NCBI GenBank assembly: GCA_950295325.1
Contig: OX485805.1
Span: forward strand, 58,936,283-59,000,282
Direction of reading: 5' to 3'
Length of the DNA stretch: 64,000 nucleotides
Source of the DNA: Polytrichum commune
Lineage: Eukaryota; Streptophyta; Polytrichopsida; Polytrichales; Polytrichaceae
Under the pieces are notes generated by a model. The model ran no database searches. It saw nothing but the letters and a program-made list of their open reading frames with translations, and had not been told where the DNA came from. The stretch's first letter is position 1, and every line of letters begins with the position of its first letter. Shown here in pieces: positions 11,498-23,300 of this stretch. The position numbers and the translations under genes were made by a program.

Positions 11498-14400
11498 ATG
11501 ATGAGATTTTCTTCTGTCCGGTATCTATACCACTCCCGCTCCATCAATTCAGCGGTATTTGGGTTGAACGTCCTAATTGATGAATCCTCGGTAGTTGTTT
11601 ACAAGTATCAATTGTATCCCTGGGAATTGCACAATTCCGTTTAGAATTCAGACAAATGTAGGTGTAAGTAGGTCTGGGTTAGGGCGTGTGGAGGGAGGAG
11701 TGGGATTGAGCTTTTGATGTTGATGCTTTCTGTTTGTCTGTCTCTGATTCTGAGTTATCGAGCGCGGCAGGGATGTTCTTTCGAAACAGGTGGAGATTGG
11801 GTCAGTAGGGCTCAGGAAACTGCGGTTGGCGCAGACACTGAAATTGGGCTCACTTCGAACAATTTGCTGCAACGGCAATGTTGGAACAAGGTATCAGCAG
11901 CAGGGGACGGCTGTGCGAGCGAAAGCCAAGCGAACATCTTCCGATGTCGACCCGGAGGATTTTCAAACTGAAGCCAACCATCATTCTTCCGATAGGGTAT
12001 TATTTCAAACCGCATTTGCTGACCATGAGTAAGAGGAGTGTGTCTTACTCTACAGACATTTCGTGATATTTGTTCGCTGCGTTTCTTGTGTGCTAGCTGG
12101 CCAACAGTGAGGCCGACATGTCTCCTTCACCCTAAACTCATTTTCGGAAGAATAATATTCAGAGGTTTAACCTTTGTCAAGGATTGATGGATGGAGGGTA
12201 TGGCAGTGGCAGATACTAAATGTAATATGAGAGCAAAAATGTGAAAAATACTCCCCTACAAGGATTTCTGTAAAATCTGCCTTGCATCTTTCGTACAGGA
12301 GAAATAATACTGTTAATGGAGTTTTGATATGCTTCGTTTGGTGATGAAGTGAAGGATCATAAATCACTATTTTTACTTAGTGTGAGGTCTTGAATTTTAT
12401 CCCTGTGTTTGTCTGGTAGCAAAAAGCGTTGGAGGCCGCTATGAGTGACATCGATGGTTCATTTGGCAAGGGGAGCGTGACCAGGCTTGGCAGTGCTGGT
12501 GGAGCTCTTGTGTAGGTTATAATCGTTCCTCTTGGTTGGCCCCGGTTTCCTGGGAAATCATTGCGAGACTCTGACTCTGACTTATTTCTGTGTCTCGTTT
12601 TCATGTCAGTTCCTGTATTTTTTTTGCCTGCTACTAATTTCGTCAATTCAGTGCAAAGAGCCATTGATGATAGTCCATTTTGCACAGCTAATATGTTTTG
12701 TGTGCAAGTGACCTAGAGAGGGAAAAAGAAGACATATTTTTTAGAAAGTTGTATGTGATTGAGTGGGTGCTCTTCCAGAGAGACCTTCCCAAGCGGTTGC
12801 CTCACTTTGGACTATGCACTAGGAGGAGGTCTTCCTCGCGGGCGCATTGTGGAGGTTCGTTTAATTTTCTGCTCATCCTTGGGTTTAGGGTTTAGGGTTT
12901 AGCGGGATGTCATGTTCCTTCAGGGTTAAGATTTATTGGTATATTAATTATTTTGTATAGATAACTGCTCTACAGAAAGGACCAATTTCTGGTATAATTG
13001 AGCAAGAACAAATGCAATTTGTAGTCACATTGTTTAAGGACCATCTTGGTTTGTTTACTCCTGATTGATAGACCATTCTGTTCATATCTGGCCTGAACAT
13101 TGTTGTGCCGTGACAGATCTATGGGCCCGAGAGTAGTGGCAAAACAACACTGGCACTTCATGCTATAGCCGAAATTCAGGTTAGTAGCTGTTTGTGGTGT
13201 ATTCCTGGACCTATTGCGATATTCATTGGTGTATGAATATGCATGAGGAAGACACTGGTGCTTTGCTGGTATCAATTTTGATTTTAATCAGCGTTTGTGA
13301 TTTTCAAAAGTCAGCCATGTCCTTGGAATGCATTGTGGTAGTTTTTATGTTTCTTTGCCTGCTGGATATGGTGTTTAATGCTTGCAATACTGTTTTGCTG
13401 GTTAATTTGTATCCTCATTAGTCCACTTTCTTCAATGTGATGTTCTGAGAACCAGAAACGAGGTGGCAACGCAATGTTGGTGGATGCTGAGCATTGCTTT
13501 GATCCGTATTACTCAAAAGCTTTAGGTGTTGATGTGGAAAGCTTGATAGTGTGCCAACCTGATAACGGTGAAATGGCCCTGGAAAGTAATTACCCCTTTC
13601 CTAAAACTTGTGCATTACATAGGTAGTGTGAACATTCGGTATGTAGTCCTCTAGTAAAAGAGGTCATAGGTGTTCTTAAGCAAAATTGTTGTGTGCTATG
13701 CTCTTCTCATCAAATAGCTTATGTTGAATCTCTTCTAGGCTACTTACTAACAACTTTCTCTTTATCAGCTGCGGATCGAATGTGCAGGTCTGGAGCTGTG
13801 GACATCATTTGCATAGATTATGTATCAGCACTTACTCCGCGTGCTGAAATTGAGGTACAGATCTTTGAGGGTGCATTTTTGCACCTGTTGATTTATATGA
13901 AAGTGCTAATCACCTTAGCTGATATCTGATTTTGTTACTGTACATCCCAGGGAGAGATTGGAATGCAACAGATGGGATTACAGGCTCGGCTCATGAGTCA
14001 AGCTCTGCGGAAGATGTCTGCTAATGCAGCACGTGCTGGATGCACTCTCATCTTTCTTAATCAAATTCGTCACAAGGTGAGTGTAGTTCTTTATTTGATC
14101 GTAGTTGTTTCTGTCAAACATCAGTTTTGTGCTTCGAGTTTTCCCACGTGGTGGGATTGATTGACATCGCAAATGCTCGACACTTATTTTGAGTTTTCTA
14201 CAGAATACAGAAGGGCTGGCATGATATTAGACCTTGTAAACCAGATCTTATTCCATTTCTTTGGCAACTTGATTACTTTTCGAGTTCATATGCGCAGGTG
14301 GCTGTAATGTATGGGAATCCTGAGGTAACTAGTGGTGGTTTAGCTTTTAAGTTTTTTGCCTCTCTCCGACTTGAGATCCGAAATGCTGGCAAGATAAAGT

Positions 14401-15992
14401 CGGTGAGCCACAAAGCCTTGCATCTCCTCTTTACTTGCTATATGTGCCAATTTCTATACACGGTCTCTTGCTGCAGTGGTGTGTCTTGTTTAGTATCATC
14501 CTAGATGTTGGAAGCTCATGACTTGGGAAATAGGAACATCTCCTTGATTAGTGGGTGATTGTGTACAGCCCAGAGGCGAGGATGATATAGGTATAAGGGC
14601 TCGGGTACGAGTGCAGAAAAGCAAGGTACATTGTTCACTTCTCAGATTTGATCAAGTTTGCAGTTCAAGGCAAAGAAATTACATGTAGCAATTATTCTGT
14701 AGGTTAGGGATGAAAATTGCCGTGGATTTGATAAATTTTGCAAAAAGTTGCTTTGAATATATTTGAGCAACTTGTGGCAGAACCATTGAACTGTAGGTGT
14801 CAAGGCCATATAAGCAAGCAGAGTTTGACATCATATTTGGAGAAGGCATTTGCAGATTGGTAAGTCTGACAAGTTGCAATATGTCATCTCTGGATAGAAG
14901 TGTGTAAAATTGTATTCTCGAGTTAAAAGTATGTTTAATTGGTACAAGATGACAGTCTGGCCTGTAAATGTTGATGCAAAGCAACACATATCGTGATGTA
15001 CTGAATGTGTTGTGTCAATGCCTGGTTGGTTTTTTGACCTTGGCTGATAAGTTGGCCACCTTTGTTGTTTTCTGTACAGAAGCCTTTTCTAAACAGAAGC
15101 TCAATTTCCAGTAGATTCTTGGCACTATCAAGAGACGTCCTTGATTGTATTGTATGTCTTTTGGCATGACCATTTGTTGTTTCCTGTTGCAGGGGTGCAT
15201 GTTAGATTGTGCTGAAGCTGTTGGTGTAGTGTTGAGAAAAGGTGCTTGGTATAGCTTTGGAGAAACCAGGTAAGTTAGCCCCTTCGTGTTATCTCTTGCC
15301 AGAGTATGAGTTTGATGAACAGGGATGAATATGGGACTTTGATGGTTAGCATCTCACAAATTTTTATAAACCTGGTGATGGTCAGCAATCTGGACGCATG
15401 GCCTTGCATTATGTCAACATTGATGTTTTCTCAGATTATTGACAATCATGTACTGTGCTGTATTAATGTTATCATCTCTTGTTGATTCTTGCCCGTAGCC
15501 TGGGCTGAACACCACTTTTCAAACAAAGAGTCGTGTTTTGAAGTAGATCATGATGAGGCACTTTCAAAATCTTCTGATTGCAGATTGGGTCAAGGAAGAG
15601 ATAAGGCGTTGCAATTTATACGAGAGTATCAAGCAATAGGCCATGAGATTGAAAAGGTGACATATTTTGAACTTGAGAAGTGCCTAAACATTGCCTTTCA
15701 GATGCTTTCAAGTCATCTATAAGGCTGAATTGGCTGCAGTGCTTTTGGTGTTTTTATACCTGTTATACAGCTCAAGTATGAGCACAAAACTTCATGACTC
15801 TACATGTGCTTTTATCACATTGTACTCTAATTTTCCATGGCTTTCGTGCAGGCTGTGCGGGATAGAATTGCAGAAGAAATGACATCTAAGAGAGACTATG
15901 GTGGCTCTAATGGTACAGCTGTAGTTCATGCTAGCTTTGATGGTCTAGATGAGGAGATGCTTAGAGAAGAAAATTTGGGTGAAATTGACTAA
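11498..15992 (+). CDS. RECA: RecA recombinase, nuclear gene for an organelle (probably mitochondrial) protein
   Basis: RecA forms ATP-dependent filaments on single-stranded DNA and drives strand exchange; plant nuclear copies maintain organelle genomes. Exons by splice sites and homology: 11498-11554, 11790-11996, 12420-12511, 12779-12854, 13117-13179, 13456-13585, 13769-13854, 13951-14076, 14298-14402, 14569-14625, 14797-14859, 15193-15269, 15584-15656 and 15852-15992. The joined length is 1353 nt, about 450 aa. Visible landmarks are [10 protein letters not shown], the Walker [21 protein letters not shown], the Walker B region [12 protein letters not shown], and [13 protein letters not shown] with FLNQIR. 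The N-terminal 100 residues precede the RecA core; the first 19 ([19 protein letters not shown]) are Arg/Ser/Tyr-rich without acids, like a mitochondrial presequence. The first two exon borders and the weak donor GTATTA at 11997 are the least certain. The C-terminus is mildly acidic. Confidence 0.92.
12881..12902 (+). repeat. Short interstitial telomere-type repeat in a RECA intron
   Basis: Three units of GGGTTTA sit 27 bp downstream of the donor at 12855. Similar short telomere-type runs occur at 16765, 45878, 52961 and 54840, so this motif recurs in the region. Confidence 0.85.
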
Positions 15993-17203
15993 GGTGACAA
16001 TAGCCTTGAATTGGGCTTTTGTGGTGTTTTCACAAGTTTAGCAAGCCTAGTACTAGTGATACGCTATTCAGTACAAGAATTGCTCAAGAAATTGTGTCAA
16101 GAAGCAAGTTTTTGAGCAGTGTTTTTGGTGGAGAGTTGTATTTAGTTGACCTTGGTGATCTCAACAAATCAGTCTCCCAAACTGGACATCCAAAGTGTTC
16201 ACTCGCTGAGTTGGGGATGCCCCAAGCTTCTGAATCATTTTGGATGGGAACAGAAGAGAATGTCAGGGAAGTTCCAGAATTTATCTTAGGAGCTCCAGCA
16301 CTTGTGCTAATGACAACAGGTAGGAACAAATGGGCTGATCACTCTTGAGGTGTATTGGAAACATAGATACAACCTGCAACTCTCCATTGACATGTGTAAT
16401 AGTGACTAGCGTTTGCAGTTCTTTGAATGTCTTCTAGTCTCCCTTTGGCACAGGATTCAGTTTTTACTTGTTGATTCAATGAGAGGATCTACTTGGTAGT
16501 CCTAGATATAATGATGATCTGTTTTTTATTTGTGCACAAATATTGGTTGGTGTTGGTGTTGGTGTTGGTGCTAAGTCCAACTAGGAACATGTGGGGCCAT
16601 TCACGGTTGGGGTACTACTTTTGGGACAAAGGACTTAAGGACTTTGTCACATTGATCTTGGTTTTTATCATGATTTACTATTATTTGATCAATAAATTTT
16701 ACATAAATAAGTAGATAGTTCATAAGCTTTATCAAGAAAGATTTTTATTATTATTTAATAATCACCCTAAACCCTAAACCCTAAACCCTAGGCCACATCA
16801 GTGGCATTTTTTTGCTATTTAGGTGTGCATTGGTGGTCAATTATTTCATGTTATGTATCTTGGTACCTTGGTAAAAATGTCATGTGTCCATTCATATAAA
16901 TTTTTTTGTCCAATTCTAATACTAGACGTTCCTTTTACGTGTGGCCGTGAGTATATGTATATTTGGACATGTTTGGTGCCACATGTAAAGTTGGGCAATT
17001 GCTATTCAATACACATTTGGTTCTATTGGTACACACTTGAACGATGAGTGTGAGGAAAAAATTTGGGATCGTTTCGATTGATTCTTGTTGTCCTTTTCAT
17101 TCCTTGATCCTAAGGTGAACAATTAAGACAACACTCCTGAATGTCCTTTAAGGAATCAAAATGATATCTTACATGACCCTATTCCTTCTAAATTAACTTT
17201 GAA
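15993..17203. other. 3' region of RECA and spacer up to the large element
   Basis: A 110-codon open frame at 16019-16348 lies just after the RECA stop; I see no domain in it and read it as 3' UTR or chance. A TTGGTG microsatellite lies near 16545. No gene is recognised between 16400 and the CACTA terminus at 17204. Confidence 0.4.
16765..16792 (-). repeat. Interstitial plant telomere repeat
   Basis: Four units of CCCTAAA, the Arabidopsis-type telomere unit read on the C-rich strand, lie in the spacer between RECA and the large element. They are too short to be a chromosome end. Confidence 0.9.
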
Positions 17204-17344
17204 CACTATATTCGTTAAATTGAGATTTTTTGGGCATTTTGAGACAATCACATAAATAAGGACAAGGATAAATGGAACACATATTGGAGAAAGTTGTAAG
17301 ATGCGAACACTTTGAAGCGGGTGTTTAGACCAAGAACCCCATTA

Positions 17345-17595
17345 ATATCTCATATTCGTGATTGTTTAGGATGAGCAATCCAAACCTTAGGCCACGTTGA
17401 ATGGGAAATCTTAAAACATTCATATTATCACACACAAAATATGAGAGCTTGTATGAATATGGTTTAGGCAGGGCAATCCAAACCATAGATCATATTGAAG
17501 GGGAGATATGTCAAGCAATATAATATAACATACAAAATATTCCAAACTCATATTTGTGATGGTTTAGGTAGGGCAATCCAAACCTTAGACCATAT
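17345..17595 (-). repeat. Subterminal repeats of the large element, left end
   Basis: Three units about 100 bp apart, each containing an imperfect dyad of the form GGTTTGG...CCTAAACC (written on the minus strand), lie 140-390 bp from the CACTA terminus. In CACTA transposons such subterminal repeats bind the transposase or its partner; that role here is inferred. The same three occur at 1391-1620 in the left copy. Confidence 0.75.
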
Positions 17596-17770
17596 GGAAG
17601 GGGAAATCATGTGACACTTATATTATTGCAAAAAAAACATACAAAGTATGGCATGTAAAATGCATAGCATGCTAACACCACACATCCATTGGATAGTGCG
17701 ACCCAAAATCATATTGCCTATGGCCCAAAACCCTACGCCTACTATGGCCTATCTAGCCTCGGAGATTGCC

Positions 17771-19466
17771 TCATTTTCTTTTGCTTTTTTTTTCTTTTGC
17801 CTCTTTTTCTTTTGCTGCGGCTTCTTTTGCTCGCATTGCTTCAACATTCCTGAAAATCTCCGCCCCGCGACTATAGCCATTCTTGGGGTGACCGCCATCA
17901 ATAACACATTTTGGATTCCGTCGGCCGCCCGAATTATACGACGAAGAATTCGAATACGATGAAGTGGACTGTCTTGCATTTCTGGTCATGGAGTAGAAAC
18001 GCTCCAACTCGACGGACGCACTAGCCCGCATAGGTCTACGGGTGGGAGCAACCTGCAACGCGTCAATGCAAGAACACACGTGTTAGTTTAGGGAGGAAGA
18101 CCCAAACGTGTCACACGTTCATTTTTTAAGTGCCGGATGATTGTAATGCGCAGTTAACCATGTTTGGGGGGGGGGGGGTTCACCTTGTCACCGGGGGCGT
18201 TCCCGTCGGAGTCGGCGAGGAGGGGCAATGCGTCCCGCAAAGGAATAGGAAGGGTGCCACTCTTCGTAGGCCGAGCGTCCATCCGCAGCCGCCGTTGAGG
18301 TGTACTACTGCCGCCAGGCCGAGACGGGGACGTCCGGACGCATTTGCAATTTATGCCCTTGAGCGGCGACGGCGACGGAGATCGCCAGAAGATTTGCTTG
18401 GGTGGGGGGCTATCGACGACATTGGCGTCAATAGGCTCCTTGGAGTAGTCGATGGTGGACGCGGCATCGTAGACGGTCTCGTAGAAGAAGCCCCCCAAGT
18501 TTGATTCGCTGACGATCTCAATCGAGGGCTCCAAACGCTGATGGCAAAATTAAAACAAACAAAACCCAAGGGGAGGGGGGGGGGGGAGCATGTGAAAATC
18601 GATATACAATTGAGGCATAATATATCACACACAATGGCACACCATGTAGTATCTCAAATGAGTTTATTATATTTCACGTGAGCGTACAACTCTCTGTACA
18701 TATAGTCCTTCGGATCCATGTATCTTTCGCCTATCGGATTACAACTAAGGAACCGGGGCACGGGTAGTCCGCTCCCCACGAGCGTTTGAATGTACTTAAG
18801 TAGGTCTAACAAAAAGCGGTCTCGGACCTTCTCGACCATCCACGTCGGGCAAACTATGAAGTTGGAGGTCGGGTTCAAAATGTTCTTGGAAGCGCTGTCG
18901 TCCACCATCAACGTGTTGTCACGGGTGGGGCGAACGTCGTAGGGACAGCCGACCATGGTCAGACGCTGGTCCCATACGACTGGCTTCAAGACCTTAAGAA
19001 ATTGGTTTACGGCGGGGTTGTTGGGCTTCTTCACAACCCTGCCCTCGGGGGTGTACAATGTTTTACAAGAATCCTGTCCTAGGACCAAGCACGGGGGTTG
19101 GAGTCCCTTGAAGATGAACTCCACGACGGCCTGGGTATTCTCGGACTTCATGGAGCTCCAAATGATCACCCACCATTTGGATAGGGCGACCTGTAGGAAG
19201 CGCCGAAGGGACGGGCGGAGGTACACTAGCTTGCTTTTGATGTACGCGGGGGGTCCATCGTAGTTCCCGTCCTCGGGCTTGCAGAAAGGCACCGTGGGGA
19301 CCCTGGGACAGTGCACGCACTGGACGAGGACCCCGTTGAGATCTAGCACCAGGAACCGTGTCTTGGGCGGCGGAGATGGAGAGGGCAAAATCGGAGGGAC
19401 CACCACGCTGTCCTCCACGCTCCTCGGGGAGGACCGGTGGGGAGCCGCGACGCTATGCTCCGATCC
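17771..19466 (-). CDS. FCP1-like HAD-superfamily phosphatase carried by the element
   Basis: Predicted exons, in transcription order, are 19466-18678, 18537-18184 and 18052-17771; an upstream first exon is probably missing, because 19466 follows an acceptor (CGCCGCAG). The first exon encodes an FCP1/NIF-type domain: motif I FLVLDLNGVLV, motif II WWVIIWSSM, motif III Lys near LKPVVW, and motif IV MVDDSASK. Family members remove phosphate from proteins such as the RNA polymerase II tail. Here the second Asp of the DxD signature is Asn, which would weaken or abolish classical catalysis, so it may instead bind phosphoproteins. The tail exons are Ser/Pro/Arg-rich and end in a Lys/Glu-rich stretch. 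If the exon 1-2 intron is retained the protein stops at 18654. The region identical to the left copy argues for recent mobility. Confidence 0.7.
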
Positions 19467-19920
19467 CTGCGGCGACGAGCGAGAGAAGGCGGCGAGGACT
19501 ATGTTATGCTATGTTTAATTCAAGCAGAACGGAAATTTTGTGCAAACACAAGAAGAATTGGACCATTGGTGGCAACAAAAACATACAAGGGGAACAACAT
19601 ACATTGGGACACGGATGCTAACATATGGGCGCCAAAAATAATAATTTTATTGTTACAAATCTCTATGTACAATTTTATGGGGGGGGGGGGGGCGCGGTGA
19701 ACGAGGGCATTCACACTATCCTAATTCTACATCTACAAAATTGGTTGCGCGCCGCCAAGGTCGAGTGTAGTCGAGTGAGGTGAGACGAAGGGGATCGCGG
19801 GGGTGAGCACGTTGTTGGGTGCGTCGGGGGGTGTAGTTCCTCATAGATAGGGGGGACACGACCACGCCAACAAGACAATGACCAAGGAAGATTGGGTCGG
19901 TCGACCCAAACTGGGAGGGC
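19467..19920. other. Spacer between the two left-arm cargo genes
   Basis: No gene is recognised. A run of 14 G lies near 19679, and the first copy of the dyad repeat lies at 19892-19911, just past the stop codon of the methyltransferase-like gene. A 5' exon of the FCP1-like gene could lie here but cannot be chosen from sequence alone. Confidence 0.4.
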
Positions 19921-20302
19921 TCAGTGTGTTACCTCGCCCTGGTCATGTCTCGACGATGTGGATGCCTCCACCGTCCCCGGTGCCCCACCTCTCTCGCCAC
20001 CGCCTTCTCCGCCTACGTCAGGGACCTTGTCCTGCAAAGGTTGAGCATCAGGCCCTTGTCCTAAACCAATCTCCGCATATGCATCATGCATGGGTTCATC
20101 GATTTGGTTAGGATTAGAGGTATCACCAGGCCCTTGGAGGCCTTCAACATCTAACATGGTTGTGTCTCTTTGAGACACAAGTTCGTCAAGGGAGGACTGA
20201 GCTGCTCCGGGGTTTGGGTCGGGCGATCCAAACTGTCCTGCATCGGGGGAGGCGCCTTGGGGCACTACAGTCGAGGGTGGGTTTGGGTCGGTCGACCCAA
20301 AC
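19892..20302. repeat. Dyad repeat copies 1-3, two of them in coding sequence
   Basis: Copies lie at 19892-19911, 20212-20233 and 20281-20302. Each is GTTTGGGTCG, two variable bases, CGACCCAAAC, with a single half-site change at 20212. The last two fall inside the final exon of the methyltransferase-like gene and are read in frame as FGSPDPN and FGSTDPN. Confidence 0.9.
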
Positions 20303-23300
20303 ATCCTGGGATCGTCCGGCTGGTGAGGGGGCGCCATCACTATGGGGGGTCGTAGTGGTGGAGGGCCCAACAGGGAGGAGGCTCCAGATACGCGCCAGAT
20401 GTTGGGATCGTCCACTTGTTGGACCGGCGCGTACGGAACATGGGGCGGCCGCATCATGTGCTGGAAGCTGAATGACCCTTGCGACACTGGGTGCTGAGGG
20501 ATGCTCTGCGTTGGGAAACCGGGGGGCAAGTGCGGAAACGAGCTGGATGGAGCCACCACCAATCCTTGCGCCCGCATCCCTTGTATGACTTGCGATATCA
20601 AGTCGGCGCTGGATGGAGGTTGGGCCATCGCCCTTAGTCTTTCTTGTTCCAAGAGGAGAGCCCTCAGCTCTGCGACCTCGTTCCGCACGGAGGGTTCTTC
20701 CGCGGCAGCCCTCTGCAGGCGGACGCGCTGCTCCTCGTCTCTACGCATCTTCTCGTTGGCTTCCTCCACAGTGAGGACTTCGGGTTTCACCCTAACCATG
20801 CCTGCGAACGCTGTCGGGGAGGGGGGATCCGATCTGAGCCGTTTGGCGAGCTCAATGTCGTCGTCGTCCTCGCTGCTAATGGCAATGGTCTCCTCCAATG
20901 CGTAATCGCCATAGAGCTTCTTTCCCTTTAACTTCCTCCTCTCCCGGAACGTGGCAGTCGCGTCCCTGGAGTACATGTCCCTCGCATCGTCCACCGTAAG
21001 GACGGGCATCATCTTACTCTGCGGGGTTGCCACACGCATAGCCTTCTTCCTCTGAGGGGCTTCGGATTCTTGCGTGAATCCCGTTGCCCCTTCCTCCACA
21101 TCCCCCTCCTTTTCCTCCTCTCCGTGTTCTTCTTCCTCCTCCTCCTCTTCCAGCTCTCCACCTCCTGTACGGGACGGATTGCCCGGATGCAACCCGACTA
21201 GAGGTTCGGGTAATTGGGTTGTTGCCCTCATCGCAATTTCTTCCGGGTTGATCCGCCTCGCCCTATCAAGAGGGTTCTCACCCCCCTCAACAACCTCGTC
21301 CACGTAGCTTCCCGGGATCCAATCGAGGATATCCATCTTCTTTGCCAGCGATTTCTGCGTCCTATAAAATTGCAGATCGCTATCCTCTATGTACGAGTAG
21401 ATGTTCAACCCCAACATCTACACAATCCAAGTTATATAGAAATTATAATTTGCAAGACAAAAAACAAGACCAAAAACAATATCTAGTTTGGGTCGACCGA
21501 CCCAAACCAAGAGAGAGACTAGTTTGGGTCGACCGACCCAAACTGCGCAAGAGCTAAAGAATGTAACTTACCATGGCAGCATAGAGGGGTTTCGAGCCCC
21601 CGAACACGTTGAAGATACAGTCCCCTCTCCTAGTCAGGGTCCTTAGCATCCGCATGTAGAATTCCATCCGCAGCTCATCTACAGGATAGTTTGCGTATTT
21701 GGCCTCGTCGTATAGGCATTTGCTGGAACCTAACCCATCTGGAACTTGGAAGAGCTTGTCCATCCGGGATATAGGGTGGTTCGGCACCTTCAACAACTCC
21801 GCTTTGTACACGAAGTACAAACACAGGACGTTGACGACCTTGGTCTTCTTGTCCTTCAACGACGTGTAGGCCCCCTCCGCCGGTGCGGCGATGTAGTGAG
21901 ACTTGGAGACTGCATACTCCGGCTGCAATTTCCGGACAAGGTCGTACACCTGCTCCGCCTTCCTATCCTCGACTATCCATAGCCAGACATCAACCTCCCT
22001 GAACTTAGGACTCGCATAATCAACGAACTTAGATAGGAAGGGGTCGTAAAACAGTGTGCTCATCGTACCCTCAAATGAGCTTCCAGGAATGTTCCTGAAA
22101 TCTATCATTCCGAATGGAAAACGCCCCCCTGCTTTCGTCCTTATCGCCATTCTGGCGTCTTGACCTGGCCAGCCCTGAATTTTCAAAGGCTCGAAGGTGA
22201 CAAGGTTGAAGTAAGCGTCCCCTTCAAACTGGACAATCTTCTTCTCCTTGATGAAGTTCGAGAACGCACGCGCTGTGTGATCGGGAAGCTCCCGGTTCTT
22301 CCCACCCTTCACCATCTTGGCCCGTAGGAAGTCGTCCCCCGCTTCCCTTATTAGAGCCGCCATGGAGGCACTGGTGAACTTATATTCAGCTTTGAATGCT
22401 CTCCAGTTAGCCTCATGAACCTCGCCGTCCACGACAATATTCCTCTCCGGCACCAATTTATGCAGCTCCTGCACTATAGTTGTCTTATTTTTCCTATTCT
22501 CCGTCCATTCCTTCATGGTGTAGCATGAAGGGACGAAGGATTTGGGCTTTAAGAAGACAATCTTCGGGTGCACCCAACACCTTTTCGCCGTGGGCGTGAA
22601 ATGCAGGATATGCGCCGCCGCCTTCTTCATCTCCGTCTCGGAAAGGCCTTGAAGAGTTCTAAAGAACTCTCTTACGAGAGGCTTCATTTGTTTGAAGCGC
22701 GTGGTTTGGTTGAAGAAAATTCTTGTGTCCGGGTCGATGAGCTCATCCGTCTCATGCTTCTCAAATACACTCTTCCACTTCATCCAAACGGAGTCGGATG
22801 CTGTTATTAAATAAATCTCCCCTCTAAGCTCGTTGTATTTCTTCTGTTTGTGACTAGCATTATCAATGGAGGAGAATTTATTTATCATTTGGTATTTGAA
22901 GTCCTGCATGTGATCAAAACAATCATTTGAATGCATGTTAGATATGTACATGTGATTTCCAAAACATATCATGACCAGTATCTGCACCAAGACTTTGGGT
23001 CGAGCGACCCAAACTAAAAAAACATGACTGCAACAAGACTTTGGGTCGAGCGACCCAAAGTACACAAATAAAACTGCAAAAGGAGTTTGGGTCGATCGAC
23101 CCAAACAATACTCAACTCCCACTTGGGATTCTTGTCCTTCGCATTCTCCCTCTCCTTGGGAGGCCTACCATAGAACTCCCACACCTCCCGCGAGGCCATG
23201 ATATTCCTTATCCAGGAAGCTTGGTAGGCCCTTTTCTTATTCCCCATGTTAAAGTAACGGGAGATGTCGCTCAGTCGGGTCTCATCGTCAGACCACACCA

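Noticed and set aside
16019-16348. 110-codon frame after RECA
   Set aside because: No domain, no splice or start context; better explained as 3' UTR.
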